The translations under genes and the position numbers were made by a program. Shown here piece after piece: positions 9,541 through 18,422 of a DNA stretch of 64,000 bases. Origin of the DNA: Aliidiomarina sedimenti (lineage in GTDB: Bacteria > Pseudomonadota > Gammaproteobacteria > Enterobacterales > Alteromonadaceae); the NCBI RefSeq assembly GCF_003986955.1, contig NZ_PIPN01000005.1, forward strand, positions 248,001-312,000. The letters run 5' to 3'. Numbering within the stretch: the stretch's first letter is position 1; each line of letters starts with the position of its first letter. Under the pieces are notes generated by a model. The model did no database searches, was not told the origin of the DNA, and worked only from the letters and a program-made list of their open reading frames with translations.

Positions 9541-9594
9541 CGTGCAGTAAACGCGCAGTTAACGTGTAGTTAACGTGCAGTGAACGCGCATCGG
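9541..9594 (+). repeat. 11-base tandem repeat, about 4.5-5 copies
   Basis: Consecutive 11-base units begin at 9541, 9552, 9563, 9574 and 9585: CGTGCAGTAAA, CGCGCAGTTAA, CGTGTAGTTAA, CGTGCAGTGAA, then a degraded CGCGCATCGG. The consensus is CGYGCAGTTAA. The unit length is close to one helical turn. The repeat fills most of the gap between the DUF4426 stop codon and the convergent antiporter gene. I do not recognise it as a known element. Confidence 0.85.
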
Positions 9595-9612
9595 AAACCA
9601 CAAGCATTGAAT

Positions 9613-9636
9613 GAAGCCCACTAACTCGTGGGCTTC
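9613..9636. terminator. Hairpin between convergent genes, possible bidirectional terminator
   Basis: A perfect 9-base stem, GAAGCCCAC with GTGGGCTTC, and a 6-base loop. The antiporter stop codon (9621-9623) sits at the loop edge. Neither strand has a strong T run after the stem, so termination efficiency is uncertain. Confidence 0.45.
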
Positions 9637-11348
9637 ACACCCACTTTCAGAATATCGCCATTCTCAGCCACATCACGTACGGTCAGCACCAGGTTGCCCA
9701 GGATCACGTTATCCCCTACTACCACACGGCGGCGGAAACGTTTGCGGATCACATCATCAATGCTCTGCTGTAAATCTTCCGGTGTATCACTGGGTAACGC
9801 GTAGAACACCGTTAAGTCCTGCAATTTAACGTCGGCATTTAGCACAAAGTCACCAAAGAAGCTTGATTTGGTGACCCCTTTCGCAGTGCCACTGGATGCA
9901 AGCACATCGGAAATCTTACGCAGGTCGGTTTGTTTCGCCATCACCAGAACAGTATCCCCGGCACTGATAAGCGGGTTTGACAGGCGTCGGATCCAGCTGT
10001 CGTCACGGATCAGGCCAACAAATTCAACCGGCACTGAAATGCTAATTTCATCCCAGTGGTGATCACAGGCCGGAGTGTCGTCTTCAATTTTAAACGCGGC
10101 TACTTCGAGCACGTCATTGCCCGGCACCATATCCAGGGGCATCCGATAATTAGGTTCGGGCTCCGGCGGAACCTCGAGCTTGAGCCAGCGTGCCACCGGC
10201 AAAATACTCCAGCCCTGAACCATCAGCGATACCAGCACCACGAAGAAGGCAATTTCAAAATACAGTTGCTGGTTTTCCAGCCCGGCCATCCAGGGGAACA
10301 ACGCCAGTACAATGGGTACCGCGCCGCGTAAGCCGACCCAGCTGATAAACACCTGGTCGCGCCAGGGAAAGCGGAACGGCAGCAAGCTAACGAACACCGC
10401 CAGCGGACGGGCGACCAGAATTAGCACCGCGGCCAATACCAATGCAGGAATGCCAACTTCGAAGATTGACGATGGAGTCATCAGGATCCCAAGCATCAGG
10501 AACATCACAATCTGACTCAGCCAGGCCAGTCCGTCATGCACGCGCAGAATATGCATCACCTGAGGCAGGCGCGCGTTACCGATCAGATAGCCCATCAAAT
10601 ACACTGCGAGGAAACCACTGCCGCCAAGTTTCGCGGTAATGGCGTAGACCATAATTGCACCGCCGACTGCCAGCAACGGAAAAAACGCGAAGCTTAACGG
10701 CAGTTTACGACAGGCATACACAAACAGACGACCACTGAGATACCCCACTAATGCGCCGACAACCGCTTGCTGTATGACATGCACCACCACCATAGGGCCC
10801 AGTTTGGTATCTGGCGCGGCCAATACGGAAACCAGGGTCACCGTTAGAATAACCGCCATGGGGTCGTTACTACCGGATTCAATTTCGAGGGTCGATGCAA
10901 CCCGCTCTTTAATCCGCAGACCCTGCGACTGGAAAATTGAGAACACCGCGGCGGCGTCTGTAGAACTTAAAATAGCACCCAGCAAAAGCCCTTCGGTCCA
11001 GCTGAGATTGAACAGAAAGGCCGCAGCCAACCCAGTAATAACGCAGGTGATGATAACGCCGACCGAAGCAAGGGTTGCCGCAGGAGCGAGCGCGACACGG
11101 AAGCGTTCTGGGTGGGTGCGCATTCCCCCGTCGAACAGAATAATGACTAAGGCGATGGAACCAATCAGTAGCGCAATATCCGGGTTATCAAACTCGATGC
11201 CTAAAATACCCTGTTCGCCAGCGAGCATGCCAATGACCAGGAACACCAACAACAGCGGTGCCCCGGACCGGGCCGAAACGATACTCGCCAGAATGCTGAC
11301 AACCAGCATGGCCCCGGCGGCAAAGATAATAAGATTAACAACATCCAT
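9621..11348 (-). CDS. nhaP2: Potassium/proton antiporter, NhaP2 (CvrA) type
   Basis: An inner-membrane CPA1-family antiporter that expels K+ (or Na+) in exchange for protons. Of 575 residues, roughly the first 390 form about 12 hydrophobic segments containing the transport core LLLGAILSSTDAAAVFSIF and IESGSNDPMAVIL. The C-terminal cytoplasmic part holds a TrkA-C-like domain (VEFVGLIRDDSWIRRLSNPLISAGDTVLVMAKQ region, about 420-500) and a CorC/HlyC-type end (ILGNLVLTVRDVAENGDI). It lies on the minus strand between the yggT-DUF4426 genes and rdgB, where yggU is found in E. coli. Confidence 0.93.
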   Translation of the reverse strand: MDVVNLIIFAAGAMLVVSILASIVSARSGAPLLLVFLVIGMLAGEQGILGIEFDNPDIALLIGSIALVIILFDGGMRTHPERFRVALAPAATLASVGVIITCVITGLAAAFLFNLSWTEGLLLGAILSSTDAAAVFSIFQSQGLRIKERVASTLEIESGSNDPMAVILTVTLVSVLAAPDTKLGPMVVVHVIQQAVVGALVGYLSGRLFVYACRKLPLSFAFFPLLAVGGAIMVYAITAKLGGSGFLAVYLMGYLIGNARLPQVMHILRVHDGLAWLSQIVMFLMLGILMTPSSIFEVGIPALVLAAVLILVARPLAVFVSLLPFRFPWRDQVFISWVGLRGAVPIVLALFPWMAGLENQQLYFEIAFFVVLVSLMVQGWSILPVARWLKLEVPPEPEPNYRMPLDMVPGNDVLEVAAFKIEDDTPACDHHWDEISISVPVEFVGLIRDDSWIRRLSNPLISAGDTVLVMAKQTDLRKISDVLASSGTAKGVTKSSFFGDFVLNADVKLQDLTVFYALPSDTPEDLQQSIDDVIRKRFRRRVVVGDNVILGNLVLTVRDVAENGDILKVGVKPTS

Positions 11349-11464
11349 GAACAGGTAATCACCCTAGTTAAAATTTCTGCGGAACTTAATTTGCGCCTTA
11401 AAGCATTTTACGTCTAATAACTCATTTTGATATAGCATATTAGCATAATACGCCATAGCTTCCA

Positions 11465-11493
11465 TTTTCGCCGCTGCGCTTTCAGGGTATACT
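11465..11493 (+). promoter_or_regulatory. Candidate promoter of rdgB-hemW
   Basis: A TATACT -10 element at 11488-11493 lies about 40 bases before the rdgB start. The -35 candidate TTTTCG at 11465-11470 (17-base spacer) is poor. I call it from the -10 and its position. Confidence 0.35.
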
Positions 11494-11531
11494 GACCACA
11501 TTTCAGTGTAGCCAATGGGTGAGCCAGCCAT

Positions 11532-12125
11532 ATGACAGCAACTAAATCCATCGTACTTGCCACCAGCAATAAAGGAAAGGTGAAAGAGCTTGATGCCTTG
11601 CTGGCCCCTATGGGGTGGCAGGTCCGGCCGCAAAGCGAGTGGAACTTCAGTGATGTTGAAGAAACCGGTTTAACCTTCGTCGAAAATGCCATTCTCAAAG
11701 CACGCCACGCTTGTGAACAGACAGGGCTTCCGGCTTTAGCGGATGACTCCGGCCTGGCCGTTGATGCGTTAGGCGGAGCGCCGGGTATTTATTCAGCACG
11801 TTTTGCCGGTGTCGGGGCCAGTGACACGGACAACGTCAGCAAATTACTTGAGCAACTGGACGGCGTTGCGTTGCACGCCCGTACCGCTCGTTTCATCTGT
11901 GCACTGGTTTTTATGCAGCATGCAAACGACCCGACCCCTATTATCTGTCAGGGTGAATGGGAAGGACGAATTCTGGATACCCCTGCCGGGGACGGCGGTT
12001 TCGGCTATGACCCGGTATTTTTTGTCGCGGAAAAAGGCTGCAGTGCGGCCGAACTGAGCCCTGAAGACAAGCGTATGCTCAGTCACCGCGGCAAAGCACT
12101 GGCGCAATTGCGCCGTTTATTGTAA
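11532..12125 (+). CDS. rdgB: XTP/dITP pyrophosphatase (RdgB/HAM1)
   Basis: It hydrolyses non-canonical purine nucleoside triphosphates (dITP, XTP) to monophosphates, keeping them out of DNA. The 197-residue protein has the family start VLATSNKGKVKEL, the central GLTFVENAILKARHA and ADDSGLAVDALGGAPGIYSARFAG, and the end MLSHRGKALAQL. The length is normal. hemW follows after 10 bases, so the two form an operon, as in E. coli. Confidence 0.97.
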   Translation: MTATKSIVLATSNKGKVKELDALLAPMGWQVRPQSEWNFSDVEETGLTFVENAILKARHACEQTGLPALADDSGLAVDALGGAPGIYSARFAGVGASDTDNVSKLLEQLDGVALHARTARFICALVFMQHANDPTPIICQGEWEGRILDTPAGDGGFGYDPVFFVAEKGCSAAELSPEDKRMLSHRGKALAQLRRLL

Positions 12126-12135
12126 CCAGGACCTT

Positions 12136-13293
12136 ATGCTTAAACTGCCTCCGCTTAGCCTTTATATCCACATCCCCTGGTGTGTGCAGAAATGCCCGTA
12201 CTGTGATTTCAATTCACACGCCCAACCAGAGGTGATCCCCGAACAAGCCTATATCAATTGCCTGCTTGATGATCTGCGCGCGGACTTGAAATGGGTTCAG
12301 GGCCGACCGTTGCAAAGTATCTTTGTTGGCGGCGGCACGCCTAGCCTGTTCAGTGCAGATGGCATAGCGCGCTTACTGCATGAGGTTGAGGGGTTAATTC
12401 CGTTCGCCGACGATATAGAAATCACCCTTGAAGCAAACCCGGGCACCTTTGAAGCTGAGCGTTTTGCCGGTTTCAGCAAAGGCGGTGTTAACCGGCTCTC
12501 GATTGGTGTGCAGAGCCTGATCGAACAGCATCTAAAACGCTTAGGCAGAATTCATGACCCGGCTCAGGCACGTGCCGCCGCAGAACTGGCGGGTGAACTA
12601 CGTCAGCAAGGTCTGCTCAGTAGTTTTAATCTTGACCTGATGCATGGTCTGCCTGATCAAACCGAAGCCGAGGCAATCAGCGATCTGGACGGCATTATTG
12701 CCCTCCAGCCCCCACACATTTCCTGGTATCAGCTGACCATCGAACCCAATACCCTGTTCGCCAGCCAGCCACCCACACTGCCCGATGACGATACCCTGTG
12801 GGATATATACGAACAGGGCCATCAACGGCTTGCAGCCGCCGGCTACGAGCAGTACGAAGTGAGTGCGTACGGAAAAACCGGCCACCGCGGCCAGCATAAT
12901 CTGAATTACTGGCGCTTCGGTGACTATCTTGGAATCGGCTGCGGGGCCCACGGCAAGGTGACCTTACCCGCAGAAAACCGCATTTTGCGCACTGAAAAGG
13001 TCAAACACCCACGCGGCTACCTTGATTTAAGCCGACCGTATTTATATCGCAGTTGGGATGTGGCAAAAAAAGAGCGCGTGTTCGAGTTCTTTATGAATCA
13101 GTTACGTTTACTCGAACCGGCGTTGAAAAGCAGCTTTGTCGACTACACAGGTTTGTCACTGGAAGACGCTGATCAGGTTCTTAAAAAATCGATTCAACAG
13201 GGTTTACTGACCAATAAAAGCGACCACTGGCAAACAACGCCGCGTGGCCGCCTCTATCTGAACAGCATATTAACCGAACTGGTCGAGGTTTAG
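12136..13293 (+). CDS. hemW: Radical SAM family heme chaperone HemW
   Basis: A radical SAM protein that binds heme and is implicated in delivering it to respiratory enzymes; it is often misnamed as a coproporphyrinogen oxidase. The 385-residue protein has the 4Fe-4S motif CVQKCPYC (Cys16, Cys20, Cys23) after [16 protein letters not shown], and [10 protein letters not shown] near the middle. It lies in one operon with rdgB and overlaps the convergent trmB gene by four bases at the 3' end. Confidence 0.95.
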   Translation: MLKLPPLSLYIHIPWCVQKCPYCDFNSHAQPEVIPEQAYINCLLDDLRADLKWVQGRPLQSIFVGGGTPSLFSADGIARLLHEVEGLIPFADDIEITLEANPGTFEAERFAGFSKGGVNRLSIGVQSLIEQHLKRLGRIHDPAQARAAAELAGELRQQGLLSSFNLDLMHGLPDQTEAEAISDLDGIIALQPPHISWYQLTIEPNTLFASQPPTLPDDDTLWDIYEQGHQRLAAAGYEQYEVSAYGKTGHRGQHNLNYWRFGDYLGIGCGAHGKVTLPAENRILRTEKVKHPRGYLDLSRPYLYRSWDVAKKERVFEFFMNQLRLLEPALKSSFVDYTGLSLEDADQVLKKSIQQGLLTNKSDHWQTTPRGRLYLNSILTELVEV

Positions 13294-13982
13294 CTCTTTT
13301 TGAACTGCAAGTCCCAAACGCCGTGGCCTAAACGCTGTCCACGCTGTTCAAATTTGGTCAACGGGCGTGAATCCGGCCGCGGAACATAATCACCGTTCGC
13401 TGACAGGTTGTCCCAGCCTTGCTCGCCCTGCATCACTTCAAGCATGTGCTCGGCATAGTTTTCCCAGTCAGTGGCCAGATGCAGAATACCGCCATGTTGC
13501 AGCTTTGCATGCATTAACTGAACGAACTCAGGCCGGATCAAGCGACGCTTATGATGGCGTTTCTTGTGCCAGGGATCGGGGAAGAAGACCTGAATTTTAG
13601 CCAGACTTTCGTCTGCCACGCAGTCCTGCAGAATCTCCACCGCGTCATGCTGAAATATGCGCAGGTTTTCCACACCCTGGGCTTCAGCTTCCATCAGGCA
13701 GGCGCCTACTCCCGGCCCGTGTACTTCAATACCAATGTAGTTACTGTCCGGGTCGGCCTTGGCCATTTCCACCAACGAATGACCCATACCAAAGCCGATC
13801 TCCAGTACCAGCGGTGCGGGGCGACCGAACGCCTTGTCGAAGTCGATGCCGTCAGCCTGGTGCTGTAAACCTTTGCCTGGCCATTGACGTTCCAGCGCGG
13901 CGGCCTGGCCCTTGGTCAGGCGCCCTTCCCGCTTTACAAAGCTACGAATACGGTGGGTAAATTTCTCAGTTTGCTCGTTCAT
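13290..13982 (-). CDS. trmB: tRNA (guanine-N7-)-methyltransferase
   Basis: It methylates G46 in the variable loop of tRNAs using S-adenosylmethionine. The protein has the SAM-binding [15 protein letters not shown], the catalytic-region phrase [17 protein letters not shown] and [13 protein letters not shown], all typical of TrmB. I start it at the ATG 13982 ([16 protein letters not shown], 230 aa), which fits the family length. The frame stays open to a TTG at 14054 only two bases from the mutY start, and that extension has no family resemblance. Confidence 0.95.
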   Translation of the reverse strand: MNEQTEKFTHRIRSFVKREGRLTKGQAAALERQWPGKGLQHQADGIDFDKAFGRPAPLVLEIGFGMGHSLVEMAKADPDSNYIGIEVHGPGVGACLMEAEAQGVENLRIFQHDAVEILQDCVADESLAKIQVFFPDPWHKKRHHKRRLIRPEFVQLMHAKLQHGGILHLATDWENYAEHMLEVMQGEQGWDNLSANGDYVPRPDSRPLTKFEQRGQRLGHGVWDLQFKKS

Positions 13983-14055
13983 GGCGGTTTTTAAACCTGT
14001 TACACTGTTCAAAAGCTCGTCATTATGCGGTTTAGCACGGGAAAAACAAGTCAAG

Positions 14056-15099
14056 ATGCCTCTTACCCCTTTTCAGGTTCACCATATTCGTCAGCAAGTC
14101 ATCAACTGGCAGGCTGAGCACGGTCGCCATGACTTACCCTGGCAACAGGACGTAACGCCGTACCGGGTGCATGTCAGCGAGATCATGTTGCAACAGACCC
14201 AGGTGACTACGGTTATTCCATATTTTCAGCGCTGGATGGCAGACTTCCCAACTTTATCTGCGCTAGCCAACGCCAGTGAAGACGAGGTTATGGCCCACTG
14301 GCAGGGCCTCGGCTACTACTCGCGGGCACGAAACTTACGCAAAGCGGCACAACACCTGATCGAGCAACATGCTGGACACTACCCTGATGACCTTAAGTCA
14401 TTAAACGATATTCCCGGGGTTGGCCGCTATACCGCGGGTGCCATCCGCTCCTTTGCATTTAGCAACTACGGACCCATAGTCGATGGCAATGTAAAACGGC
14501 TCTATGCACGGTTGTTCGCTATTTATGGTGAGCCCAATAGTAGTGCAGTTAATAAAACGATGTGGCAACACGCAGAACTGCTCACTCCGGAGAACCAGAG
14601 TGAGCGCTATAGTCAGGGGGTGCTTGACCTTGGTGCAACACTCTGCAAAAAGAGTAACCCTGAATGCCAGCGCTGTCCGTTGCAGGAAACCTGTTTTGCA
14701 TTCCAACAAAATAAAATTGGTGAACTGCCGTCGGCGAAGAAGCGCAAAACCAAACCAGTCAAAGACGCGCATTTCGCCTGGCTTATTAATGACACCGTGT
14801 CAGCTACTGAATTAATGCTGGAAAAACGGCAGAGCCCTGGAATTTGGGGCGGACTATGGTGTATCCCTCAACTACCGGAGCAACCCTGCACTGCACGTCT
14901 GGTGGGTGAGTTCACTCACGAGTTCAGTCATTACCGCTTACAGGCCAAAGTCTGGGCACACCAACTCAACTCGGTAGCAGAAGCCGCCAACGCGCAGCGG
15001 TTGTACCCGCTGGACCAACTGGACAGCGTTGGGCTACCTACACCGATTCGTAATTTCATCAATGATATGAAAGCATTAAACAAAGATGATACAAACTAA
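14056..15099 (+). CDS. mutY: Adenine DNA glycosylase
   Basis: It removes adenine mispaired with 8-oxoguanine. The helix-hairpin-helix region is [15 protein letters not shown], catalytic residues Glu42 ([10 protein letters not shown]) and Asp143 (IVDGNVKRL) are present, and the 4Fe-4S cysteines are at 197, 204, 207 and 213 (C-X6-C-X2-C-X5-C). A C-terminal NUDIX-like 8-oxoG recognition domain follows. The ATG at 14056 gives 347 residues, close to the E. coli length of 350; the longer open frame upstream overlaps trmB and is not conserved. The trmB-mutY-yggX order is conserved. Confidence 0.97.
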   Translation: MPLTPFQVHHIRQQVINWQAEHGRHDLPWQQDVTPYRVHVSEIMLQQTQVTTVIPYFQRWMADFPTLSALANASEDEVMAHWQGLGYYSRARNLRKAAQHLIEQHAGHYPDDLKSLNDIPGVGRYTAGAIRSFAFSNYGPIVDGNVKRLYARLFAIYGEPNSSAVNKTMWQHAELLTPENQSERYSQGVLDLGATLCKKSNPECQRCPLQETCFAFQQNKIGELPSAKKRKTKPVKDAHFAWLINDTVSATELMLEKRQSPGIWGGLWCIPQLPEQPCTARLVGEFTHEFSHYRLQAKVWAHQLNSVAEAANAQRLYPLDQLDSVGLPTPIRNFINDMKALNKDDTN

Positions 15100-15195
15100 C
15101 TATAACCTTGGTTGGCTTCCCTTGCTTTTTTTCACCACAAGCCTCATACCTAGGTTAACTAACTAAAAATACGTATAAGTAGTGGAGACGCCATT

Positions 15196-15471
15196 TTGAC
15201 CCGAACGGTATTTTGCCAGTATCTGCAACGCGATGCTGAAGGTCTGGATTTTCAAATGTATCCAGGTGAGCTTGGACAACGAATTTACCAGCATATATCA
15301 AAAGAGGCCTGGGCCGCCTGGCAGCACAAGCAAACTATGTTAATTAATGAAAAACGCCTGAATATGATGGATGCGGACGCCAGGGCCTACCTGAGCAAAG
15401 AAATGGAAGCTTTTTTATTTGAAGGCAAAGACATCGAGATCGATGGCTATACGCCTCCGGAAGCGAAGTAA
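15196..15471 (+). CDS. yggX: YggX-type Fe(2+)-trafficking protein
   Basis: A small cytoplasmic protein linked to iron handling and protection of Fe-S clusters against oxidants. The 91 residues match the family from [20 protein letters not shown] through [20 protein letters not shown], with the conserved Cys near the N-terminus. The start is a TTG at 15196 with GGAG eight bases upstream (15184-15187). It is directly downstream of mutY, as in E. coli. Confidence 0.95.
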   Translation: MTRTVFCQYLQRDAEGLDFQMYPGELGQRIYQHISKEAWAAWQHKQTMLINEKRLNMMDADARAYLSKEMEAFLFEGKDIEIDGYTPPEAK

Positions 15472-15551
15472 AGCTGGGCATAACTTCGTCAAATTTACGT
15501 TAAATTCGTCGAAAAATTATTGACAAGCAATGACTTCCGTGGATGCCGAGC

Positions 15552-15580
15552 TGGTCAGGTAAGGTCAGCTGTGGTACCAT
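15552..15580 (+). promoter_or_regulatory. Weak candidate promoter of proBA
   Basis: TGGTCA at 15552-15557 and TACCAT at 15575-15580 are separated by 17 bases, with a TG just before the -10, 30 bases ahead of proB. Only a partial match to the consensus. Confidence 0.3.
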
Positions 15581-15610
15581 GCGGTCACCTTAAACCAACA
15601 GGGAGTCTCT

Positions 15611-16729
15611 ATGAAAATCCCAAGCTGGCGAAGAGCAGTAATCAAAGTCGGTAGTGCTCTTATTGCGCCAGATGGCAACGGCTGTAGTTCAAAATACCTT
15701 TTAGCAATCGCTCGTTTTATTATTGAAGCGCGTGAACGCGGGCAAGAAGTTGTATTGGTATCCTCTGGCTCAGTCGCCGCAGGCCGACACCACTTCAATA
15801 TTGATCAAAAACCCATTCCCGTCATTGTAAAGAAAGCCATGGCTGCCGTCGGGCAGAACCATGTAATGGAAAGCTGGTCGCGCCTTTTTGATTTTCCATG
15901 CGCCCAGGTTCTGATGACCCATGACGACCTGCGTGAACGCGAACGTTATGTCAGTGTTCGCAACACCATTAATACGCTCCTGGAACACGGCATTTTGCCG
16001 ATTGCCAACGAAAACGATGCGCTGGGAACCGATGACCTGAAGGTCGGTGATAACGACAATTTGGCAGCCATGGTGGCTACCGTAGTTGATGCCGATGCCT
16101 ACTTTATCTGTTCCGATATCAACGGCGTATACGATAAAGACCCGAACAAGCATAAAGATGCAACTTTGATCCCGGTGATCGAAGAAATTGATGAAAGTAT
16201 CTATGCCCTGGCTGGCGGTTCTGCCAGTGCAGTGGGCACCGGCGGCATGCGAACTAAAATCGAAGCCGCTGAGAAGGCCACTACCCACGGTATAGATACT
16301 TACATTGTGAACGGGCGCAAAGGGAGTACCTTTGAAACCTTATTACGCAATGAAAACCCTGGAACCTTGTTGAAAGCAAAAGAAAATCCATTGTCCAACA
16401 AGAAGCACTGGTTGCGCCATACCCTGGTTGCTCAGGGCGAGTTGTTAATCAACTCAGCGGCAGTAGAAAACCTTCGTGTAGAAGGTGGTTGTCTACTAAG
16501 CTCAGATATCGTTGATATTCAGGGCAACTTTGATCGCGGTGATGCAGTGCTGGTGCGTAGCGCCGAAAGTACGGACACCATCGCGAAAGGTATATGCCGC
16601 TACAGTGCGCACGAGCTGATGCATATTAAAGGCCAAACCGACTCGGAAATTGCCGAGCAATACGGTTACAGCCCAATCAGCGAAGTGATTCACCGTGACG
16701 ACCTAATGTTAATGGAGAAGCATTCATGA
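15611..16729 (+). CDS. proB: Glutamate 5-kinase
   Basis: It phosphorylates glutamate to gamma-glutamyl phosphate, the first and normally proline-inhibited step of proline synthesis. The N-terminal amino-acid-kinase domain shows AVIKVGSALI, VLVSSGSVAAG, PIANENDALGTDDLKVGDNDNLAA and GTGGMRTKIEAAEKA. A C-terminal PUA domain (about 280-365) is present with FDRGDAVLV. At 372 residues it is the full two-domain form. The stop overlaps the proA start as ATGA (four shared bases), so translation is coupled. Confidence 0.97.
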   Translation: MKIPSWRRAVIKVGSALIAPDGNGCSSKYLLAIARFIIEARERGQEVVLVSSGSVAAGRHHFNIDQKPIPVIVKKAMAAVGQNHVMESWSRLFDFPCAQVLMTHDDLRERERYVSVRNTINTLLEHGILPIANENDALGTDDLKVGDNDNLAAMVATVVDADAYFICSDINGVYDKDPNKHKDATLIPVIEEIDESIYALAGGSASAVGTGGMRTKIEAAEKATTHGIDTYIVNGRKGSTFETLLRNENPGTLLKAKENPLSNKKHWLRHTLVAQGELLINSAAVENLRVEGGCLLSSDIVDIQGNFDRGDAVLVRSAESTDTIAKGICRYSAHELMHIKGQTDSEIAEQYGYSPISEVIHRDDLMLMEKHS

Positions 16730-17979
16730 GTAACGTTTCAGCAGAACAAATTGCGCAACGTGCAGCGAAAGCAGCACGCGCCGTGGCTAACCTGACCACT
16801 GATGAAAAGAACCAGGTATTGCAGCGTATGGCTGATGCCATCCGCGCTGACAAGGATCTAATCCTTGCCGAAAATAAAAAGGACCTGGAGGCTGGTCACG
16901 AAAAAGGACTCGATGAGTCAATGATGGACCGCCTTGAGCTAAACGATGAACGCATCGAAGGCATGGCTACCGCACTCGAAGAGCTTATCGCCCTGCCCGA
17001 TCCGGTAGGTGAAAGTTACTTACTGGAAGAGCGTCCAAACGGTATGCGCATCGACAAAATGCGTATTCCACTGGGTGTCATCTGCATGATCTATGAAGCC
17101 CGTCCAAATGTAACGGCTGACGCCGGTGCGTTATGCTTTAAATCCGGCAACGCGGTCATTCTGCGTTGTGGTCGTGAAGCACTGGGCAGCTCAAAGGTTA
17201 TCGCTGCAGCCATGCATAAAGCATTGCGTGATTCTGGCTTACCGGAAGACGTGATTACCGTGGTGCCGACCCCGGATCGTCAGCTAATGGCCGATCTACT
17301 GCAGCAAAGCGACTACATTGATCTGGTTATTCCGCGTGGCGGCGAAGGCCTGATTCATTATGTCAGCGATAACTCCAAGATTCCGGTCATTCAGCACTAT
17401 AAAGGGGTCTGCCACTTATACGTCGATAAAGATGCGGATCTGGATAAAGCTCTGGCGTTACTGCTTAACGGCAAAACCCAGCGCACTGGTGTCTGCAATG
17501 CTCTTGAAGGCCTGCTGGTCCATTCGGCAGTGGCTGACAAGTTCTTCCCAATGGCAGCCAAAGCTCTGGCAGAGAAGAACGTAAAAGTGCATGCCTGCAA
17601 CAACTCAATCAAGTACTTTGATGGTGCAGAAGCGATTGCTGACAGCGACTTTGGTGAAGAGTATCTGGCATTAGAAATCGCAGTGCGTGAAGTGCGCGAC
17701 TTTGACCATGCCATTGAGCATATTCAGGAATTCTCCAGCGGCCATACCGACGTTATCTGTACCGAAAATGAAGCCACAGCAAAACGCTTTATTCAGATCG
17801 TCGACTCCGCCGTGACTATGTGGAATACCTCGTCACGCTTCTCAGATGGCGGTCAGTTAGGTTTAGGTGCAGAGATCGGTATTTCGACCTCAAAACTCCA
17901 TGCCTACGGCCCTATGGGTCTGCAGTCACTAACCACCGAAAAATTCGTGGTTACTGGCACCGGGCAAATTCGCGAGTAA
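16726..17979 (+). CDS. proA: Glutamate-5-semialdehyde dehydrogenase
   Basis: It reduces gamma-glutamyl phosphate to glutamate semialdehyde with NADPH, after which the product cyclises for ProC. The 417-residue protein belongs to the aldehyde-dehydrogenase superfamily. It has IPLGVICMIYEARPNVTADAGALCFKSGNA, DLVIPRGGEGLIHYV, the catalytic cysteine region KTQRTGVCNALEGLL and FSDGGQLGLGAEIGISTSKLHAYGPMG. It follows proB with a four-base overlap. A hairpin further downstream probably terminates the operon. Confidence 0.97.
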   Translation: MSNVSAEQIAQRAAKAARAVANLTTDEKNQVLQRMADAIRADKDLILAENKKDLEAGHEKGLDESMMDRLELNDERIEGMATALEELIALPDPVGESYLLEERPNGMRIDKMRIPLGVICMIYEARPNVTADAGALCFKSGNAVILRCGREALGSSKVIAAAMHKALRDSGLPEDVITVVPTPDRQLMADLLQQSDYIDLVIPRGGEGLIHYVSDNSKIPVIQHYKGVCHLYVDKDADLDKALALLLNGKTQRTGVCNALEGLLVHSAVADKFFPMAAKALAEKNVKVHACNNSIKYFDGAEAIADSDFGEEYLALEIAVREVRDFDHAIEHIQEFSSGHTDVICTENEATAKRFIQIVDSAVTMWNTSSRFSDGGQLGLGAEIGISTSKLHAYGPMGLQSLTTEKFVVTGTGQIRE

Positions 17980-18029
17980 GTGTTTTGCCTATTAACTAGG
18001 CATTCGCGCCATGTAACTGGTTGCAAGCC

Positions 18030-18058
18030 TTGACAGAGGGCGTAAAAAAACGTTTAAT
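18030..18058 (+). promoter_or_regulatory. Promoter of tRNA-Phe, stable-RNA type
   Basis: A perfect -35 TTGACA at 18030-18035, a 17-base spacer and TTTAAT at 18053-18058. It is followed by a GC-rich discriminator (ACGCCCT), as in stringently controlled stable-RNA promoters. Transcription would begin near 18065, about 35 bases before the mature tRNA. Confidence 0.8.
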
Positions 18059-18071
18059 ACGCCCTCGTTTT
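18036..18071 (+). terminator. Putative proBA terminator, overlapping the tRNA-Phe promoter
   Basis: GAGGGCGTA (18036-18044) pairs perfectly with TACGCCCTC (18058-18066) across a 13-base loop. The stem is followed by GTTTTT. The left arm is the start of the spacer of the tRNA-Phe promoter, and the right arm runs from the last base of its -10 through its discriminator. Confidence 0.55.
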
Positions 18072-18099
18072 TAGCCCCTAAAGGCTTGAAACCTGGCAT

Positions 18100-18175
18100 G
18101 CCCGGATAGCTCAGTCGGTAGAGCAGAGGATTGAAAATCCTCGTGTCGGTGGTTCGATTCCGCCTCCGGGCACCA
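18100..18175 (+). tRNA. tRNA-Phe (anticodon GAA)
   Basis: A complete 76-base cloverleaf. The acceptor stem GCCCGGA pairs with TCCGGGC, the D arm is GCTC...GAGC, and the anticodon stem GAGGA/TCCTC encloses loop TTGAAAA with anticodon GAA at 18133-18135. The T loop is GGTTCGATTCC, and ACCA is encoded at the 3' end. It is nearly identical to E. coli tRNA-Phe. It has its own promoter upstream and a strong terminator downstream. Confidence 0.99.
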
Positions 18176-18185
18176 TTATTTAAGG

Positions 18186-18214
18186 AAGCCTGTCCATTTG
18201 GACAGGCTTTTTCG
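18186..18214 (+). terminator. Rho-independent terminator of tRNA-Phe
   Basis: The 10-base stem AAGCCTGTCC/GGACAGGCTT with loop ATTT (18196-18199) is followed by a T run (TTTTTC). It lies 10 bases after the tRNA 3' end. Confidence 0.93.
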
Positions 18215-18242
18215 TTTGTGTCCTCGGCGTCATCTTCGATTA

Positions 18243-18264
18243 TGAAATGCATCCATGCATTTCA
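18243..18264. repeat. Perfect 10-base inverted repeat with 2-base spacer
   Basis: TGAAATGCAT (18243-18252), CC, ATGCATTTCA (18255-18264). It lies about 160 bases before the ABC transporter ATPase gene and after the tRNA-Phe terminator. It has no T run on either side, so it looks more like an operator than a terminator. No regulator gene is adjacent. Confidence 0.55.
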
Positions 18265-18422
18265 CCCCCACTCTTTGCTTTGCCCCCTTACAACTGGTTA
18301 CAATTTTTTCACAACTTTCTCTCCCTGCTCAACGCCAAGTAAGGCATAGTTCCCGTTGGTTAAAAATTCGGCTTCGCCCTAACACAACAGCAAAACCATA
18401 ATTTAAACAAAGGGACTCACTC

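Noticed and set aside
10774-11358. 194-codon open frame opposite the antiporter
   Set aside because: Low-complexity Thr/Ser/Arg-rich translation typical of a hydrophobic gene read backwards.
13983-14054. N-terminal extension of TrmB from a TTG codon
   Set aside because: It runs almost to the mutY start, lacks family resemblance and is not needed for a full-length enzyme.
13912-14055. N-terminal extension of MutY by 48 residues
   Set aside because: It overlaps trmB and is not part of the MutY family; the ATG at 14056 gives the normal length.
15520-15525. TTGACA as the -35 box of proBA
   Set aside because: No acceptable -10 element at 16-18 bases; a closer weak promoter is at least as good.
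15770-16288. 172-codon open frame opposite proB
   Set aside because: It lies fully antisense to the well-conserved proB gene, lacks family resemblance and is explained by the codon use of proB.
17986-18002. TGCCTA/TAGGCA hairpin after proA as the operon terminator
   Set aside because: Only six pairs and no T run; the 9-base stem at 18036-18066 with TTTTT is much better.
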